From Dietzia sp. B32 (lineage in GTDB: Bacteria; Actinomycetota; Actinomycetes; Mycobacteriales; Mycobacteriaceae), in contig NZ_CP093845.1 of the NCBI RefSeq assembly GCF_024732245.1, positions 186,001-250,000 on the forward strand: a DNA stretch of 64,000 nt, read 5' to 3'. The notes under the pieces were generated by a model, which saw only the letters and a program-made list of their open reading frames with translations, did no database searches and was not told where the DNA came from. The position numbers and the translations under genes were made by a program. Each line of letters opens with the position of its first letter. The stretch's first letter is position 1. Below, in pieces: positions 1 through 7,960 of the stretch.

Positions 1-1425
1 CACCGGATCCGTCGCGTGCTGGACGTACAGGACGTGCGGCGGGATCCACGGGGTGGCGTCGTCGCGGAACTCCGCGGGATCCTCGGAGAACCGCACGAGC
101 AGGCCGTCCGCGTACACCGGCTCGGTGACCGGGGTGCCGGGGTCGCGGCGCTGGACGAGCGCGTGCCAGATGTGGTTGGAATTGGGTGGACCGACCCAGA
201 GCACCCCGTCCACCGTCGCCCGGATGTCCCGGATTCCGGAGAACGCCGCCTCGCCGGCCTGGGTACCCAGGCTCTCGCCGTAGACGTACAGCTTCGGCCG
301 CGGCCGGTCGGGTGGGAGCGCGTCGCGCCACGCCACCACCGCCTCGATGAGTGACCGACCCGCCGCCTCGGCCTTCTCCCGGTCGGCGAGGAATGAGATC
401 CAACTGGGCAGATACGAGTACTGGGTACCCACGATCGCGACGTCGCCCCCGGAGAGCAGCTCGATGGCCTGGGCGGCGTGGGGGTTGATCCACCCGGTGC
501 CGGTGGTCGGGGCGATCACCACGGACTCGCGCTCCCCCGCCCGGGTCCGCTCCAGCTCCGCGACCACCAGTGCGGAGCGCTCGTCGTCGGTCGGGGCGGA
601 CTCCAGTCCGGCGTACGCCCGGATCGGCTCGGGCGCGGTCCTGCCCAGCAGGTCGCCCAACCGCTCCCCGTCGAGACCGCCGGTGACGAACCGCCGCCCC
701 TGGAGGCCCAGGTCCTCGAAATCCACGACCGAGCCCGGGGACCCGGACCGTTCGGGCGTCATCGGGGGCCGCGCGCCGGGGAGGTCCTCGTTGTTCTGTC
801 CGCTGAAGATCCGGTTCGCGCCCTCGAAGAACAGGCGCGGCACCACGCCCTGCACCACGCCGAGCGCGAGGACGGCCACGACCACGACGCCCGCGAGCCG
901 GGCGGTGTACACCCCGATGCCGAACCTGCGGCCCACCACGCGGGTCAGCCACCGGTACCCCGCGCGGATCCCCCGGACCGCGACGAGGAGTCCGACGAAG
1001 ATCGCCAGGGCGACCCACGGGATCTTCATGTAGTCCGCCCACGGCGGACGGGGTGAGCTCACCAGGTCCGAGACCTGGTCCTGCCACCGGATCGCCGTGG
1101 CGGTGGCGGTGACGAGGTAGACGACCAGAACGTACGGGGCGGACAGCCGAGCGAAGGTCAGGAGGCGATCACCCAACGCGAGGAGGTCGGGATGAAGGAT
1201 GACGCGCGGCGCCACGACCCGTCTCCAGACGGTCCTGAGCGCCACGCCGACCCCGTAACCCACCAGCATCGACACGCCGGTGACCAGCCCCTGGTAGTAC
1301 CAGGCGCGCGGCAGCAGGGACGGCATGAGCGAGACCCACGCCGCCAGTGCGGCCACGACGAGGCCGGTCACGGAGGGGCGCCACCGGCCCCACCACGCCC
1401 GGAGCGTCGCGACGAGCGGGTTCAT
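1..1425 (-). CDS. Membrane-anchored alpha/beta hydrolase (Abhydrolase_9 family), 3' end outside window
   Basis: The frame starts at ATG 1425 and stays open to the left edge (475 codons), so the C-terminus is missing. The first ~210 residues hold several hydrophobic segments (a membrane domain). A soluble alpha/beta-hydrolase domain follows, with the nucleophile-elbow motif GESLG (Ser385). This two-part layout matches the actinobacterial Abhydrolase_9_N/Abhydrolase_9 family. The substrate is unknown; a lipid or ester at the membrane is plausible but inferred. The fold assignment is firm, the function is not. Confidence 0.8.
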   Translation of the reverse strand, partial: MNPLVATLRAWWGRWRPSVTGLVVAALAAWVSLMPSLLPRAWYYQGLVTGVSMLVGYGVGVALRTVWRRVVAPRVILHPDLLALGDRLLTFARLSAPYVLVVYLVTATATAIRWQDQVSDLVSSPRPPWADYMKIPWVALAIFVGLLVAVRGIRAGYRWLTRVVGRRFGIGVYTARLAGVVVVAVLALGVVQGVVPRLFFEGANRIFSGQNNEDLPGARPPMTPERSGSPGSVVDFEDLGLQGRRFVTGGLDGERLGDLLGRTAPEPIRAYAGLESAPTDDERSALVVAELERTRAGERESVVIAPTTGTGWINPHAAQAIELLSGGDVAIVGTQYSYLPSWISFLADREKAEAAGRSLIEAVVAWRDALPPDRPRPKLYVYGESLGTQAGEAAFSGIRDIRATVDGVLWVGPPNSNHIWHALVQRRDPGTPVTEPVYADGLLVRFSEDPAEFRDDATPWIPPHVLYVQHATDPV

Positions 1426-1457
1426 CGCTGCCGTCCGCCGCGCCCCACCGCCCTGGC

Positions 1458-1874
1458 TCATCGCAGCCGCTCGGCCCGTCTCGCTGCTGAGACCAGGTCC
1501 TCGGACATGCGCGTCAGTTCCGCGGCGTCCTCCCCCTCGGCGATCGCGGTCCGCAGGTCCTCGCAGGCGCAGCGCAACTGGAACATGCGGTCCATGAGGT
1601 CGGTCGACTCCGCTTCGGTGAGCACGACCGTGCCCTCGGGCAGGTCCTGCATCCGCAGGGACCGGCGCTGCTCGTAGGCCCGTTGCCGGCAGGACCTCCG
1701 GCAGTAGCGGCGCCGGCGGCCGGTCCCGCCCTCGTCCACGGGACGGCCGCACCAGGCGCACGAGGCCTCACCCCTGCGGGGCGCGGCAGGCTCGGGTCGG
1801 GGGTCGGGTTCCACGGGTGTGAGGCTACCCAGCCCGCCCCCGGGGTGGCCCGCAGCATCGGGACGTGGGAACAT
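1458..1874 (-). CDS. Small conserved protein with a Cys zinc-binding motif, divergent from rbpA (Rv2049c position)
   Basis: A 138-residue protein if started at ATG 1874. The N-terminal ~40 residues are Gly/Pro-rich and possibly not translated; an internal GTG start is possible. The core holds CAWCGRPV followed by YCRRSCRQRAYEQRR, which looks like a small zinc-binding, basic nucleic-acid-binding motif. The C-terminal half is acidic and helical. It lies divergent from rbpA in the position of M. tuberculosis Rv2049c. The ATG at 1874 overlaps the -35 element of the proposed rbpA promoter, which favours a downstream start. No function is known; a DNA- or RNA-binding role is only a guess. Confidence 0.6.
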   Translation of the reverse strand: MFPRPDAAGHPGGGLGSLTPVEPDPRPEPAAPRRGEASCAWCGRPVDEGGTGRRRRYCRRSCRQRAYEQRRSLRMQDLPEGTVVLTEAESTDLMDRMFQLRCACEDLRTAIAEGEDAAELTRMSEDLVSAARRAERLR

Positions 1875-1894
1875 TTGGGGGTTCCCCTGGCGTT
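1868..1894 (+). promoter_or_regulatory. SigH/SigR-type promoter for rbpA
   Basis: GGAAC at 1868-1872 and GTT at 1892-1894 are separated by 19 bp. This matches the GGAAY...GTT pattern of the thiol-stress sigma factors SigR (Streptomyces) and SigH (Mycobacterium), which are known to drive rbpA in Streptomyces. TTGACA at 1893-1898 could be the -35 of a second, housekeeping promoter, but no clear -10 follows it. Confidence 0.5.
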
Positions 1895-1970
1895 GACACA
1901 AGCAGGAACCACGCAGCGTCGTGTCGATCCGCATGAATTGACGCAGACGAACACGGCAGAAGGAGTTCGC

Positions 1971-2315
1971 ATGGCAGATCGAGTCCTCAGGGGCAGCCGC
2001 CTCGGTGCGGTGAGCTACGAGACCGACCGGGACACCGACCTCGCGCCGCGCCGCATGGCCCGGTACCAGACCCCCAACGGCGAGGTCTACGAGGTCCCGT
2101 TCGCCGATGACGCCGAGATCCCCGGCACCTGGATGTGCAAGAACGGCCAGGAAGGCCAGCTCATCGACGGCCCGGCGGTCGAGGTCAAGAAGGGCAAGCC
2201 GCCGCGTACCCACTGGGACATGCTGCTCGAGCGTCGCTCCCTGGAGGAGCTCGAGGAGCTGCTCAAGGAGCGGATGGACCTGCTCAAGAAGCGGCGCCGC
2301 GCCGGAGCGCGGTAG
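1971..2315 (+). CDS. rbpA: RNA polymerase-binding protein RbpA
   Basis: A 114-residue protein close in length to M. tuberculosis RbpA (Rv2050, 111 aa). It binds RNA polymerase and the principal sigma factor and stabilises the open promoter complex. The sequence shows the conserved N-terminal tail (VLRGSRLGAVSYETD), the core domain with the WMCKNG motif, the basic linker KKGKPPRTHWDMLLERRS and the C-terminal acidic/basic sigma-interaction helix. ATG 1971 is preceded by a strong ribosome site (AGAAGGAG, 1958-1965). The gene is monocistronic: divergent from a small zinc-motif protein, convergent with ppm1, and closed by a perfect hairpin. The promoter looks like a thiol-stress sigma type. Confidence 0.97.
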   Translation: MADRVLRGSRLGAVSYETDRDTDLAPRRMARYQTPNGEVYEVPFADDAEIPGTWMCKNGQEGQLIDGPAVEVKKGKPPRTHWDMLLERRSLEELEELLKERMDLLKKRRRAGAR

Positions 2316-2351
2316 GACGAAACCCCGGCCCCCGGGATACCACCCGGCGGC

Positions 2352-2392
2352 AGACGAACGCCCCGGCCCCTGGAGGGCCGGGGCGTTCGTCT
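2352..2392. terminator. Bidirectional hairpin terminator between rbpA and ppm1
   Basis: A perfect 18-bp inverted repeat (2352-2369 with 2375-2392) encloses a 5-base loop. It lies between two convergent genes, so it probably ends both transcripts. There is no long T tract on either side, as is common in high-G+C actinobacteria. Confidence 0.85.
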
Positions 2393-2402
2393 CTGTCCGG
2401 AG

Positions 2403-3182
2403 TCAGCGGCCGACCAGGGCCTTGAGCTGGGCGCGTCGCTTCTCCCAGCCCCAGCGGGCCACATTGACCGCGGCCTCACGGAAGATCGACTCGCTCATCT
2501 TGGACTGACCGACGGTGCGTTCGGTGAAGGTGATGGGCACCTCCACGACCCGGCGCCCGTTGCCCAGCAGGCGCCACGTCATGTCGATCTGGAAGCAGTA
2601 GCCCTTCGACTCGATGGCGTCGAGGTCCAGCTCGGCCAGGGCGTCGGCGCGGTAGGCGCGATAGCCGGCGGTGATGTCCTTGATTCCCACACCCAGCATG
2701 ACCCGGGAGTAGACGTTGCCGCCGCGCGAGATGACGTGGCGCTGCCACGGCCAGTTGACCACGGCGCCCCCGGGGACGTACCGGGAGCCGATCGCCAGGT
2801 CGGCGCCGCCGTCGACGGCGGCGAGCATCGCGGGCAGTCGCTCGGGCGGGTGGCTGCCGTCGGCATCCATCTCCACGAGCACGGTGTAGCCGCGTTCCAG
2901 GCCCCATCGGAACCCGGCGATGTACGCGGCGCCCAGCCCCTGCTTCCCCTCGCGGTGCATCACGGTGATGCGGCCGCGCGGGTCCGCGGCGGCCAACTCG
3001 TCGGCGACCTCGCCGGTGCCGTCGGGGCTGTTGTCGTCGGCGATGAGGACCGACACCTCAGGGGCCGAGGCGAGCAACCGCTCCACGACGCCGGGCAGGT
3101 TGTCCCGCTCGTCATAGGTCGGGATGATCACCAGCGTGCGCGCGGAGGGCACGCTCTCGCCCGGCGTCGTCGGATCGGTCAC
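2403..3182 (-). CDS. ppm1: Polyprenol monophosphomannose synthase
   Basis: A 259-residue family 2 glycosyltransferase. It moves mannose from GDP-mannose to polyprenyl phosphate, giving the lipid-linked donor used for lipoarabinomannan/lipomannan and for protein O-mannosylation. The N-terminal IPTYDERDN and the DAD metal motif (106-108) are typical of dolichol-phosphate mannose synthases, as is GSRYVPGG. Start is GTG 3182, directly against the TAA stop of lnt (no gap), so translation is likely coupled. In M. tuberculosis the two activities are one fused protein (Ppm1/Rv2051c); here they are separate, as in Corynebacterium. Confidence 0.95.
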   Translation of the reverse strand: MTDPTTPGESVPSARTLVIIPTYDERDNLPGVVERLLASAPEVSVLIADDNSPDGTGEVADELAAADPRGRITVMHREGKQGLGAAYIAGFRWGLERGYTVLVEMDADGSHPPERLPAMLAAVDGGADLAIGSRYVPGGAVVNWPWQRHVISRGGNVYSRVMLGVGIKDITAGYRAYRADALAELDLDAIESKGYCFQIDMTWRLLGNGRRVVEVPITFTERTVGQSKMSESIFREAAVNVARWGWEKRRAQLKALVGR

Positions 3183-4778
3183 TTACTTCTCCTCGGTTCG
3201 GGTCGCGGGTCGTTGCCGGGTGCGGACCAGCGCCCATGCCAGTGCGACGAGCCCGATGAGGCAACACACCGCCTGCGGGGTGCCACCCAGTCGGCTTGCC
3301 ATCGTACCGGCCCCTCCGACCTCGACCTGAGTCGCCAGCACGGCGGGCTCGAATATGCCGGTCTCGGCGCGGACGGCGCCGTCGGGGCCGATCACGGCAC
3401 TGACCCCGCTGGTGGCGGCGATGAGCACGGGCACGTTGTGCTCGACGGCCCGAACCCGGGACATGGCGAGTTGCTGGTACGTCATGGGTGAGCGGCCGAA
3501 GGTGGCGTTGTTGGTGGGGACGGTGAGGATCTGCGCGCCGCGGGAGACGGGTTCGCGGGCGGCGGCGTCGAAGGCCACCTCGAAGCAGATGGCCACGCCC
3601 AGGTCCACACCGCCCGCGGTGACGAGGCCGTCGCCGTCGCCGGGGATGAAGTGGCCGGCGGTCCGGGCGATCGGGAACAGCGCCTCGAGCGGTGCGCGCA
3701 GCGGGAGCCACTCGCCGAACGGTTGGATGTACTTCTTGTCGTGGCGGTCGGTGACCGGGCCCCCGGCGGCGTCGGAGGTCCGACCGTCCCACACGAGGTA
3801 GGAGTTGTGGGCTTCGCGGCCCTCGACGGTGGGCAGGACGGTGCCCACGAGGATCGGCGCCTCCAGGCGGCGGGACAGGGCGGTGATCTGGGCGCCGGCG
3901 AGCCGATCCGACAGGGGTGAGATGTCGGAGGCGTTCTCCGGCCACAGGACGAGGTCCGGGCGGGGTTCGGTGCCGTCCTCGACGTCCTCGGCGTACTCGG
4001 CGGTGACGCGCAGGTGGTTCTCGAGCACCGCGCGGCGTTGGGCGTTGAAGTCCAGGCCGAGGCGCGGGACGTTGCCCTGGATCACGGCGACCTCGACGGT
4101 GTCGGTGGGCTCGCCGCCGGTCGGGGCGAGGGCCGCGACGGCGACCAGACCCGCGGTCACCAGGGGCACCGTGAGCAGGCCGGTGGCGGCGCGGACGGGT
4201 CGGTCACGGCCGGCGACGAGCAGGACGGCGACGCCGATCGCCGCGCCGACCGACGCCACCGCGAACCCGACCAGCGGGGCGCCGCCCAGTGACGCCAGTG
4301 GTAGCAGCGGACCGTCGGCCTGGCCGAACGCCAGCCGCCCCCACGGGAAGCCGCCCCAGGGCCAGGACGAGCGGACCCATTCCCACAGCGACCACCAGCC
4401 GGCCACCCCGAGCACGGCGCCGACCGCACGTGGGCCGCGGCGGGTGCCGGGGTCGAGGCCTGCCCGGAGGATGGCCGCGGCGCCGGCGCCGAACGCGGCG
4501 AGGTACAGAGCCTCGACCACCGAGAGGCCCCAGGAGGCGTAGGCGCCCACGTACAGGCCCACCCACGGGACGAGGAGGAGGAAGAAGACGAGGCCGGAGG
4601 TGAACCCGAGGAGCGCCCCGGTACGTATCCGGATGGTGGTGCCGCCGGACGGGGACAGGACGACGACGAGGACGGCGATCGCGAGAAGCGCGGTCCACCA
4701 CAGGCCGATCGGAGGGAACGAGGCCGCCAGCAGCGCACCGGCGACGGCTGCGAGGGCCACCCTGACCAGCAGGGGCAT
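3183..4778 (-). CDS. lnt: Apolipoprotein N-acyltransferase
   Basis: A 531-residue membrane enzyme that adds the third acyl chain to the N-terminal Cys of lipoproteins. The N-terminal ~215 residues contain about six to eight membrane segments. A carbon-nitrogen hydrolase (nitrilase-like) domain follows, with the catalytic triad visible as Glu281 (LWPEN), Lys348/349 (HDKKYIQPFGE) and Cys398 (AICFE). A further hydrophobic segment near 505-525 anchors the C-terminus. The ATG shares one base with the stop of the upstream amidohydrolase-like gene (TGATG), and ppm1 follows without a gap, so the three genes form an operon. Confidence 0.95.
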   Translation of the reverse strand: MPLLVRVALAAVAGALLAASFPPIGLWWTALLAIAVLVVVLSPSGGTTIRIRTGALLGFTSGLVFFLLLVPWVGLYVGAYASWGLSVVEALYLAAFGAGAAAILRAGLDPGTRRGPRAVGAVLGVAGWWSLWEWVRSSWPWGGFPWGRLAFGQADGPLLPLASLGGAPLVGFAVASVGAAIGVAVLLVAGRDRPVRAATGLLTVPLVTAGLVAVAALAPTGGEPTDTVEVAVIQGNVPRLGLDFNAQRRAVLENHLRVTAEYAEDVEDGTEPRPDLVLWPENASDISPLSDRLAGAQITALSRRLEAPILVGTVLPTVEGREAHNSYLVWDGRTSDAAGGPVTDRHDKKYIQPFGEWLPLRAPLEALFPIARTAGHFIPGDGDGLVTAGGVDLGVAICFEVAFDAAAREPVSRGAQILTVPTNNATFGRSPMTYQQLAMSRVRAVEHNVPVLIAATSGVSAVIGPDGAVRAETGIFEPAVLATQVEVGGAGTMASRLGGTPQAVCCLIGLVALAWALVRTRQRPATRTEEK

Positions 4779-5683
4779 CAGGCTGTGGTGCCGGCGGGCA
4801 GGCCGTCCACCAGGAGCGCTCGCAGAACGGGGTCGGGCCCGGTGAGATCCGGCATCGGGGGCACTCCCGACCGGGGATCGGTGGACCACCGCTGGACGGC
4901 GTCGTCGGCGGCGACCACGGCCAACTCTCCGGTCTGCCACCGGGCGAAGGTCGCCGGGGTGCCGGGTGTGAGGGTGCCGGCCGTGCCGTCCCGGGCTCCT
5001 GCGGCTCGACGTGCACCCCGTGTGGTGGCGGTGAACGCCGCCCTGGGGGACAGGCCCCGGCCACCCTCGACCGAGGTCAGGGCCCGCAGAGCGTCCCACG
5101 GCCGGACCTCGTCGCCCACCCGGGTCGAGGCGGCGAGCGCCACCCCGGAGGCGGCGATGCGCACGATGTCGGTGCCGGCGAGGTCGTCGACGAGCGGGCG
5201 CAGCAGGATCACGGTGCCCACGGCGGCCAGGGCGGCGAGCGTGGTGTCGTCTGTGTTCCGGGTCGCGGTCCCGCCGACGAGCACGGGGATGCACCGTGCG
5301 ACGGCGGGACCGCCCACCTCCCCGGCGAGCCTGGTGAGCTCGGCGGCGAGCTGCGCCGGGTCGACGTCGGCGTCGAGCACCACCCGTTCCCCCGCGCGCA
5401 CCCGGTCCTCGATGCCGTCGAGTCCGTGTGCGGATGGCAGGGCGGCGGGCACCACGCCGCGGGCGGCCGCGGCGGCGAGGCCCAGGCCCTCGGGGAGGCA
5501 CTCGGCGAACGCCGGAGCCACCCAGTCCCCCTCCAGGTCGACCCTCTCGGCACCCGGGAAGAGGGCGGGACCCGGGGCGTCGGAGCCGGCCCACACGATG
5601 AGTCCGTTCTCGTGGGCCAGGGCGGTTGCGTCTCGTGAGGCGGGCGTGAGCACACGGCCCCCGGTAGCCAGGAAAGCGGTCAT
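4778..5683 (-). CDS. Amidohydrolase-like protein lacking the metal-binding HxH motif
   Basis: A 301-residue protein. The N-terminal strand pattern (GGRVLTP, NGLIVWAG, VDLEGDWVAPAF) and the C-terminal composite-domain pattern (SPRAAF, GTLTPGTPATFARW) are those of amidohydrolase/imidazolonepropionase enzymes. Where these enzymes have the metal-binding HxH after APGFVDAH, this protein reads APAFAECLPEG, so a canonical metal site is absent. It is either a non-catalytic relative or one using another site. A -10-like GATAAT lies 7 nt before the ATG, suggesting leaderless expression. First gene of the operon with lnt and ppm1; no role in lipoprotein maturation is known. Confidence 0.75.
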   Translation of the reverse strand: MTAFLATGGRVLTPASRDATALAHENGLIVWAGSDAPGPALFPGAERVDLEGDWVAPAFAECLPEGLGLAAAAARGVVPAALPSAHGLDGIEDRVRAGERVVLDADVDPAQLAAELTRLAGEVGGPAVARCIPVLVGGTATRNTDDTTLAALAAVGTVILLRPLVDDLAGTDIVRIAASGVALAASTRVGDEVRPWDALRALTSVEGGRGLSPRAAFTATTRGARRAAGARDGTAGTLTPGTPATFARWQTGELAVVAADDAVQRWSTDPRSGVPPMPDLTGPDPVLRALLVDGLPAGTTA

Positions 5684-5751
5684 GCGGGCGATTATCCCCG
5701 AGCGCCGACCGGCGGCCCGGGCCCCCACCCCCCGGGCCTACGCTGGGGCCC
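5684..5751. promoter_or_regulatory. Divergent leaderless promoter pair (amidohydrolase-like / cobG-like)
   Basis: Minus strand: GATAAT at 5691-5696, 7 nt before ATG 5683. Plus strand: TACGCT at 5739-5744, 7 nt before GTG 5752. Both transcripts would begin at or next to the start codon. No obvious -35 elements are seen. Confidence 0.6.
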
Positions 5752-6696
5752 GTGAACGACTCCCCCCACACGGCCGGTTCCTCCCGAACCGGGGACACGC
5801 TCCGCTTCCCCGGTGGCCGCCTGCGTCACGACCACTGGACCGCCCTGGCGTCACTCGCCGCCGGCCACCGCGGTGGCGTCCAGCTCACGGCCAGGGGTGG
5901 GGCCCGGATCGTGGGTGCGGACCGCGATCCGGTCGAGGTCGCGACTCGGGACCTCGAGGCCGCGGGCCTGCCGGCGGGCCTCGCCCACCCCAGGGCCCGC
6001 GACATCATCGCCTCCCCCATGGCCGGGCGGCTGGGCGGGCACCATGACGTCGGCGATCTGCCGCGTCGGCTCGAGGCCGCTCTGCTCGCCCGCGACGAGG
6101 CCGACGCCCTGCACGGACAGATGCTGTTCGGGGTCGACGACGGCTCGGGCGATGTCCTGGCTCATTCCCCCGACCTGGCGGTCGTCGTGGACGGGACGGA
6201 CGGCAGCGCGCGGGTCCACGTCGCCGGCCGTGCCGTCCCGTACCGGGTCGCGGTGTCCGATGCCGCGACCGTCCTCATCGACGCAGCAGTTCGGTTGACC
6301 GGTTCGGCCGGGCCGACGCGGGTGCCCGGGTCCGGCTCACTGCACCGACTCGTCGTCGATGCCCTGGGCACCCACCCCGCCGCCGTCACCGCCCCGGGCC
6401 CGGCCGCGGACGCCGCGACGACCGGTAGCACTACGGGCGTAGTGACGCCGCGGGTGGGGTGGATCGACACCGCCGACGGGCTGGTAAGCCTGCTCGCCGT
6501 GGTGCCCGACGGCGTCGTTCCCGCCCGTCTCGCCGAGTTCCTCGGTGCGGTGGAGCGGCCGACCACCATCTCGGCGGACCGGGTCATCGGCCTGCACGAG
6601 CTCACCGAACCGATGGCCGAGCAGGTCGTGCGGGTGCTGGCGCCGATGGGGATGATCTTCGACGCCGAGTCGCCATGGGCGGCCGGCGCGCCGTGA
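5752..6696 (+). CDS. CobG-like (precorrin-3B synthase-like) protein without Fe-S cysteines
   Basis: A 314-residue protein with the ferredoxin-like half-domain of the sulfite/nitrite reductase superfamily and the RDIIASPMAG motif typical of CobG. Genuine CobG is an oxygenase with a [4Fe-4S] cluster held by four cysteines; this protein contains no cysteine at all, so it cannot be a normal precorrin-3B synthase. It sits where cobG (Rv2064) begins the cobalamin block in M. tuberculosis. Start GTG 5752 lies 7 nt after TACGCT, consistent with a leaderless transcript. It may be a decayed or repurposed relic. Confidence 0.7.
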   Translation: MNDSPHTAGSSRTGDTLRFPGGRLRHDHWTALASLAAGHRGGVQLTARGGARIVGADRDPVEVATRDLEAAGLPAGLAHPRARDIIASPMAGRLGGHHDVGDLPRRLEAALLARDEADALHGQMLFGVDDGSGDVLAHSPDLAVVVDGTDGSARVHVAGRAVPYRVAVSDAATVLIDAAVRLTGSAGPTRVPGSGSLHRLVVDALGTHPAAVTAPGPAADAATTGSTTGVVTPRVGWIDTADGLVSLLAVVPDGVVPARLAEFLGAVERPTTISADRVIGLHELTEPMAEQVVRVLAPMGMIFDAESPWAAGAP

Positions 6697-6703
6697 GCTT
6701 GGC

Positions 6704-7960
6704 TCAGCGCGAACCGAACCGCTCGACCAGCCAGCGGGCGGCGTCATCGACCGAGTGGACGGTCTCCGGTGCCGTCGGTGCCTCGGGTCGGCCCACCATC
6801 ACCACGGGGATGTGCAGGTCGCGGGCGGCTGCGAGCTTGGCCTCCGAGGTGGCCCCGCCGCTGTTGCGGGTGACCAGGACATCGATCCGGTGTCGGGACA
6901 TCAGCGTCCGTTCGGAGTCCACACCGAACGGTCCCCGGTCCAACACCAGCAGGTAGCGGTGCGGGAGCGCACCGGGGGGTGGCTCCGAACACCGGATGAG
7001 ATACGACCCCCGGGTGTCCCCGGCGAACGCGGACGCGCCCTGCTTGCCCACCGTGAGCATCGGTCGACGGAACCGCTCCCGCACCACGTGTGCCGCGGTC
7101 TGCACGTCCGGGACCCGGATCCATTCGTCGCCGGGCTGCTCGCTCCACGGCGGGCGGTGCAGGCGCAGCAGGGGCGTGCCGGTCTCTCGCGCGGCCCGCA
7201 CCGCTGCCTCCGAGATCTGATCGGAGAACGGATCGGTCGCGTCGATCACCGCACTGACACCGTTCTCGCGCAACCAGCGCGCCAATCCCTCGGCGCCTCC
7301 GAAACCACCGATCCGCACCTCCCCGCGCGGCAGCCTCGGCCGCGTGACCTTGCCCGCCAGGGACGTCACCACGTCGAGCCCGGCGGTGACCATGAGATCA
7401 GCGAGCCGGCGGGCCTCCCCCGTTCCGCCGAGGACAAGGATCAGCCCGGGCGACCCTCCGGGCATCGCGGTCGCGGGCGACACCTCAGCTGCCGGGACCG
7501 CTGCTGGGACCGCCGCGGGCTGCAGCGGGGCGGGGGTGGGCTGCTGGGCCGGGGCGGGATGTGGGGCCGGGGTGGGGACCCCCGGGGCGTCGGCGGGGAT
7601 CCCCGGCACGAGCTCCCAGCAGATCCCCTCGTCGTCGAGGGCCCGGGTGTGGGCCGGTAGATCGGGGTGGTGCGTGGGATCACCCTGGTAGAGCCGCACG
7701 ACCCGGTCGCCGCGGTCGACGGCCTCCCGGACCGTCGCGGCCGCGGCCGCCGGCGTCAACTCGGAGGAGTCGACGACCAGAGCCGTCGGCGGGCACAGTC
7801 CCAGCGCGCCCGGACCGACCGGGTCCGGGTCCACCAGAACGGTGCCGCTCATGGCGATGAGGCGGGAGGCGCGGACGGTGAGGAGGTCGACCGGGCCCGG
7901 GCCGATTCCCACGAGGTGTACATCCACCGGGTCCGTGCCCGGCGGGGGCGGGGCGCTCAC
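6704..7960 (-). CDS. cobK: Fusion: truncated CobM-like methylase domain + precorrin-6A reductase CobK
   Basis: A 418-residue protein in two parts. Residues ~10-125 resemble the N-terminal half of tetrapyrrole methylases such as CobM (VHLVGIGPGPVDLLTVRA, GDP, WELVPG) but stop just after the VPG motif, and the substrate loop normally reading YAGSLVP is lost. A Pro/Ala-rich linker of ~45 residues follows. The rest is a complete CobK-type NADPH-dependent precorrin-6A reductase (LVLGGTGEARRLA, IDATDPFSDQIS, VTRNSGG). In M. tuberculosis cobK and cobM are separate adjacent genes. GTG 7960 overlaps the upstream stop by 4 nt (GTGA), so it is coupled to the SDR gene. The methylase part is unlikely to be active. 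Confidence 0.8.
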   Translation of the reverse strand: MSAPPPPGTDPVDVHLVGIGPGPVDLLTVRASRLIAMSGTVLVDPDPVGPGALGLCPPTALVVDSSELTPAAAAATVREAVDRGDRVVRLYQGDPTHHPDLPAHTRALDDEGICWELVPGIPADAPGVPTPAPHPAPAQQPTPAPLQPAAVPAAVPAAEVSPATAMPGGSPGLILVLGGTGEARRLADLMVTAGLDVVTSLAGKVTRPRLPRGEVRIGGFGGAEGLARWLRENGVSAVIDATDPFSDQISEAAVRAARETGTPLLRLHRPPWSEQPGDEWIRVPDVQTAAHVVRERFRRPMLTVGKQGASAFAGDTRGSYLIRCSEPPPGALPHRYLLVLDRGPFGVDSERTLMSRHRIDVLVTRNSGGATSEAKLAAARDLHIPVVMVGRPEAPTAPETVHSVDDAARWLVERFGSR

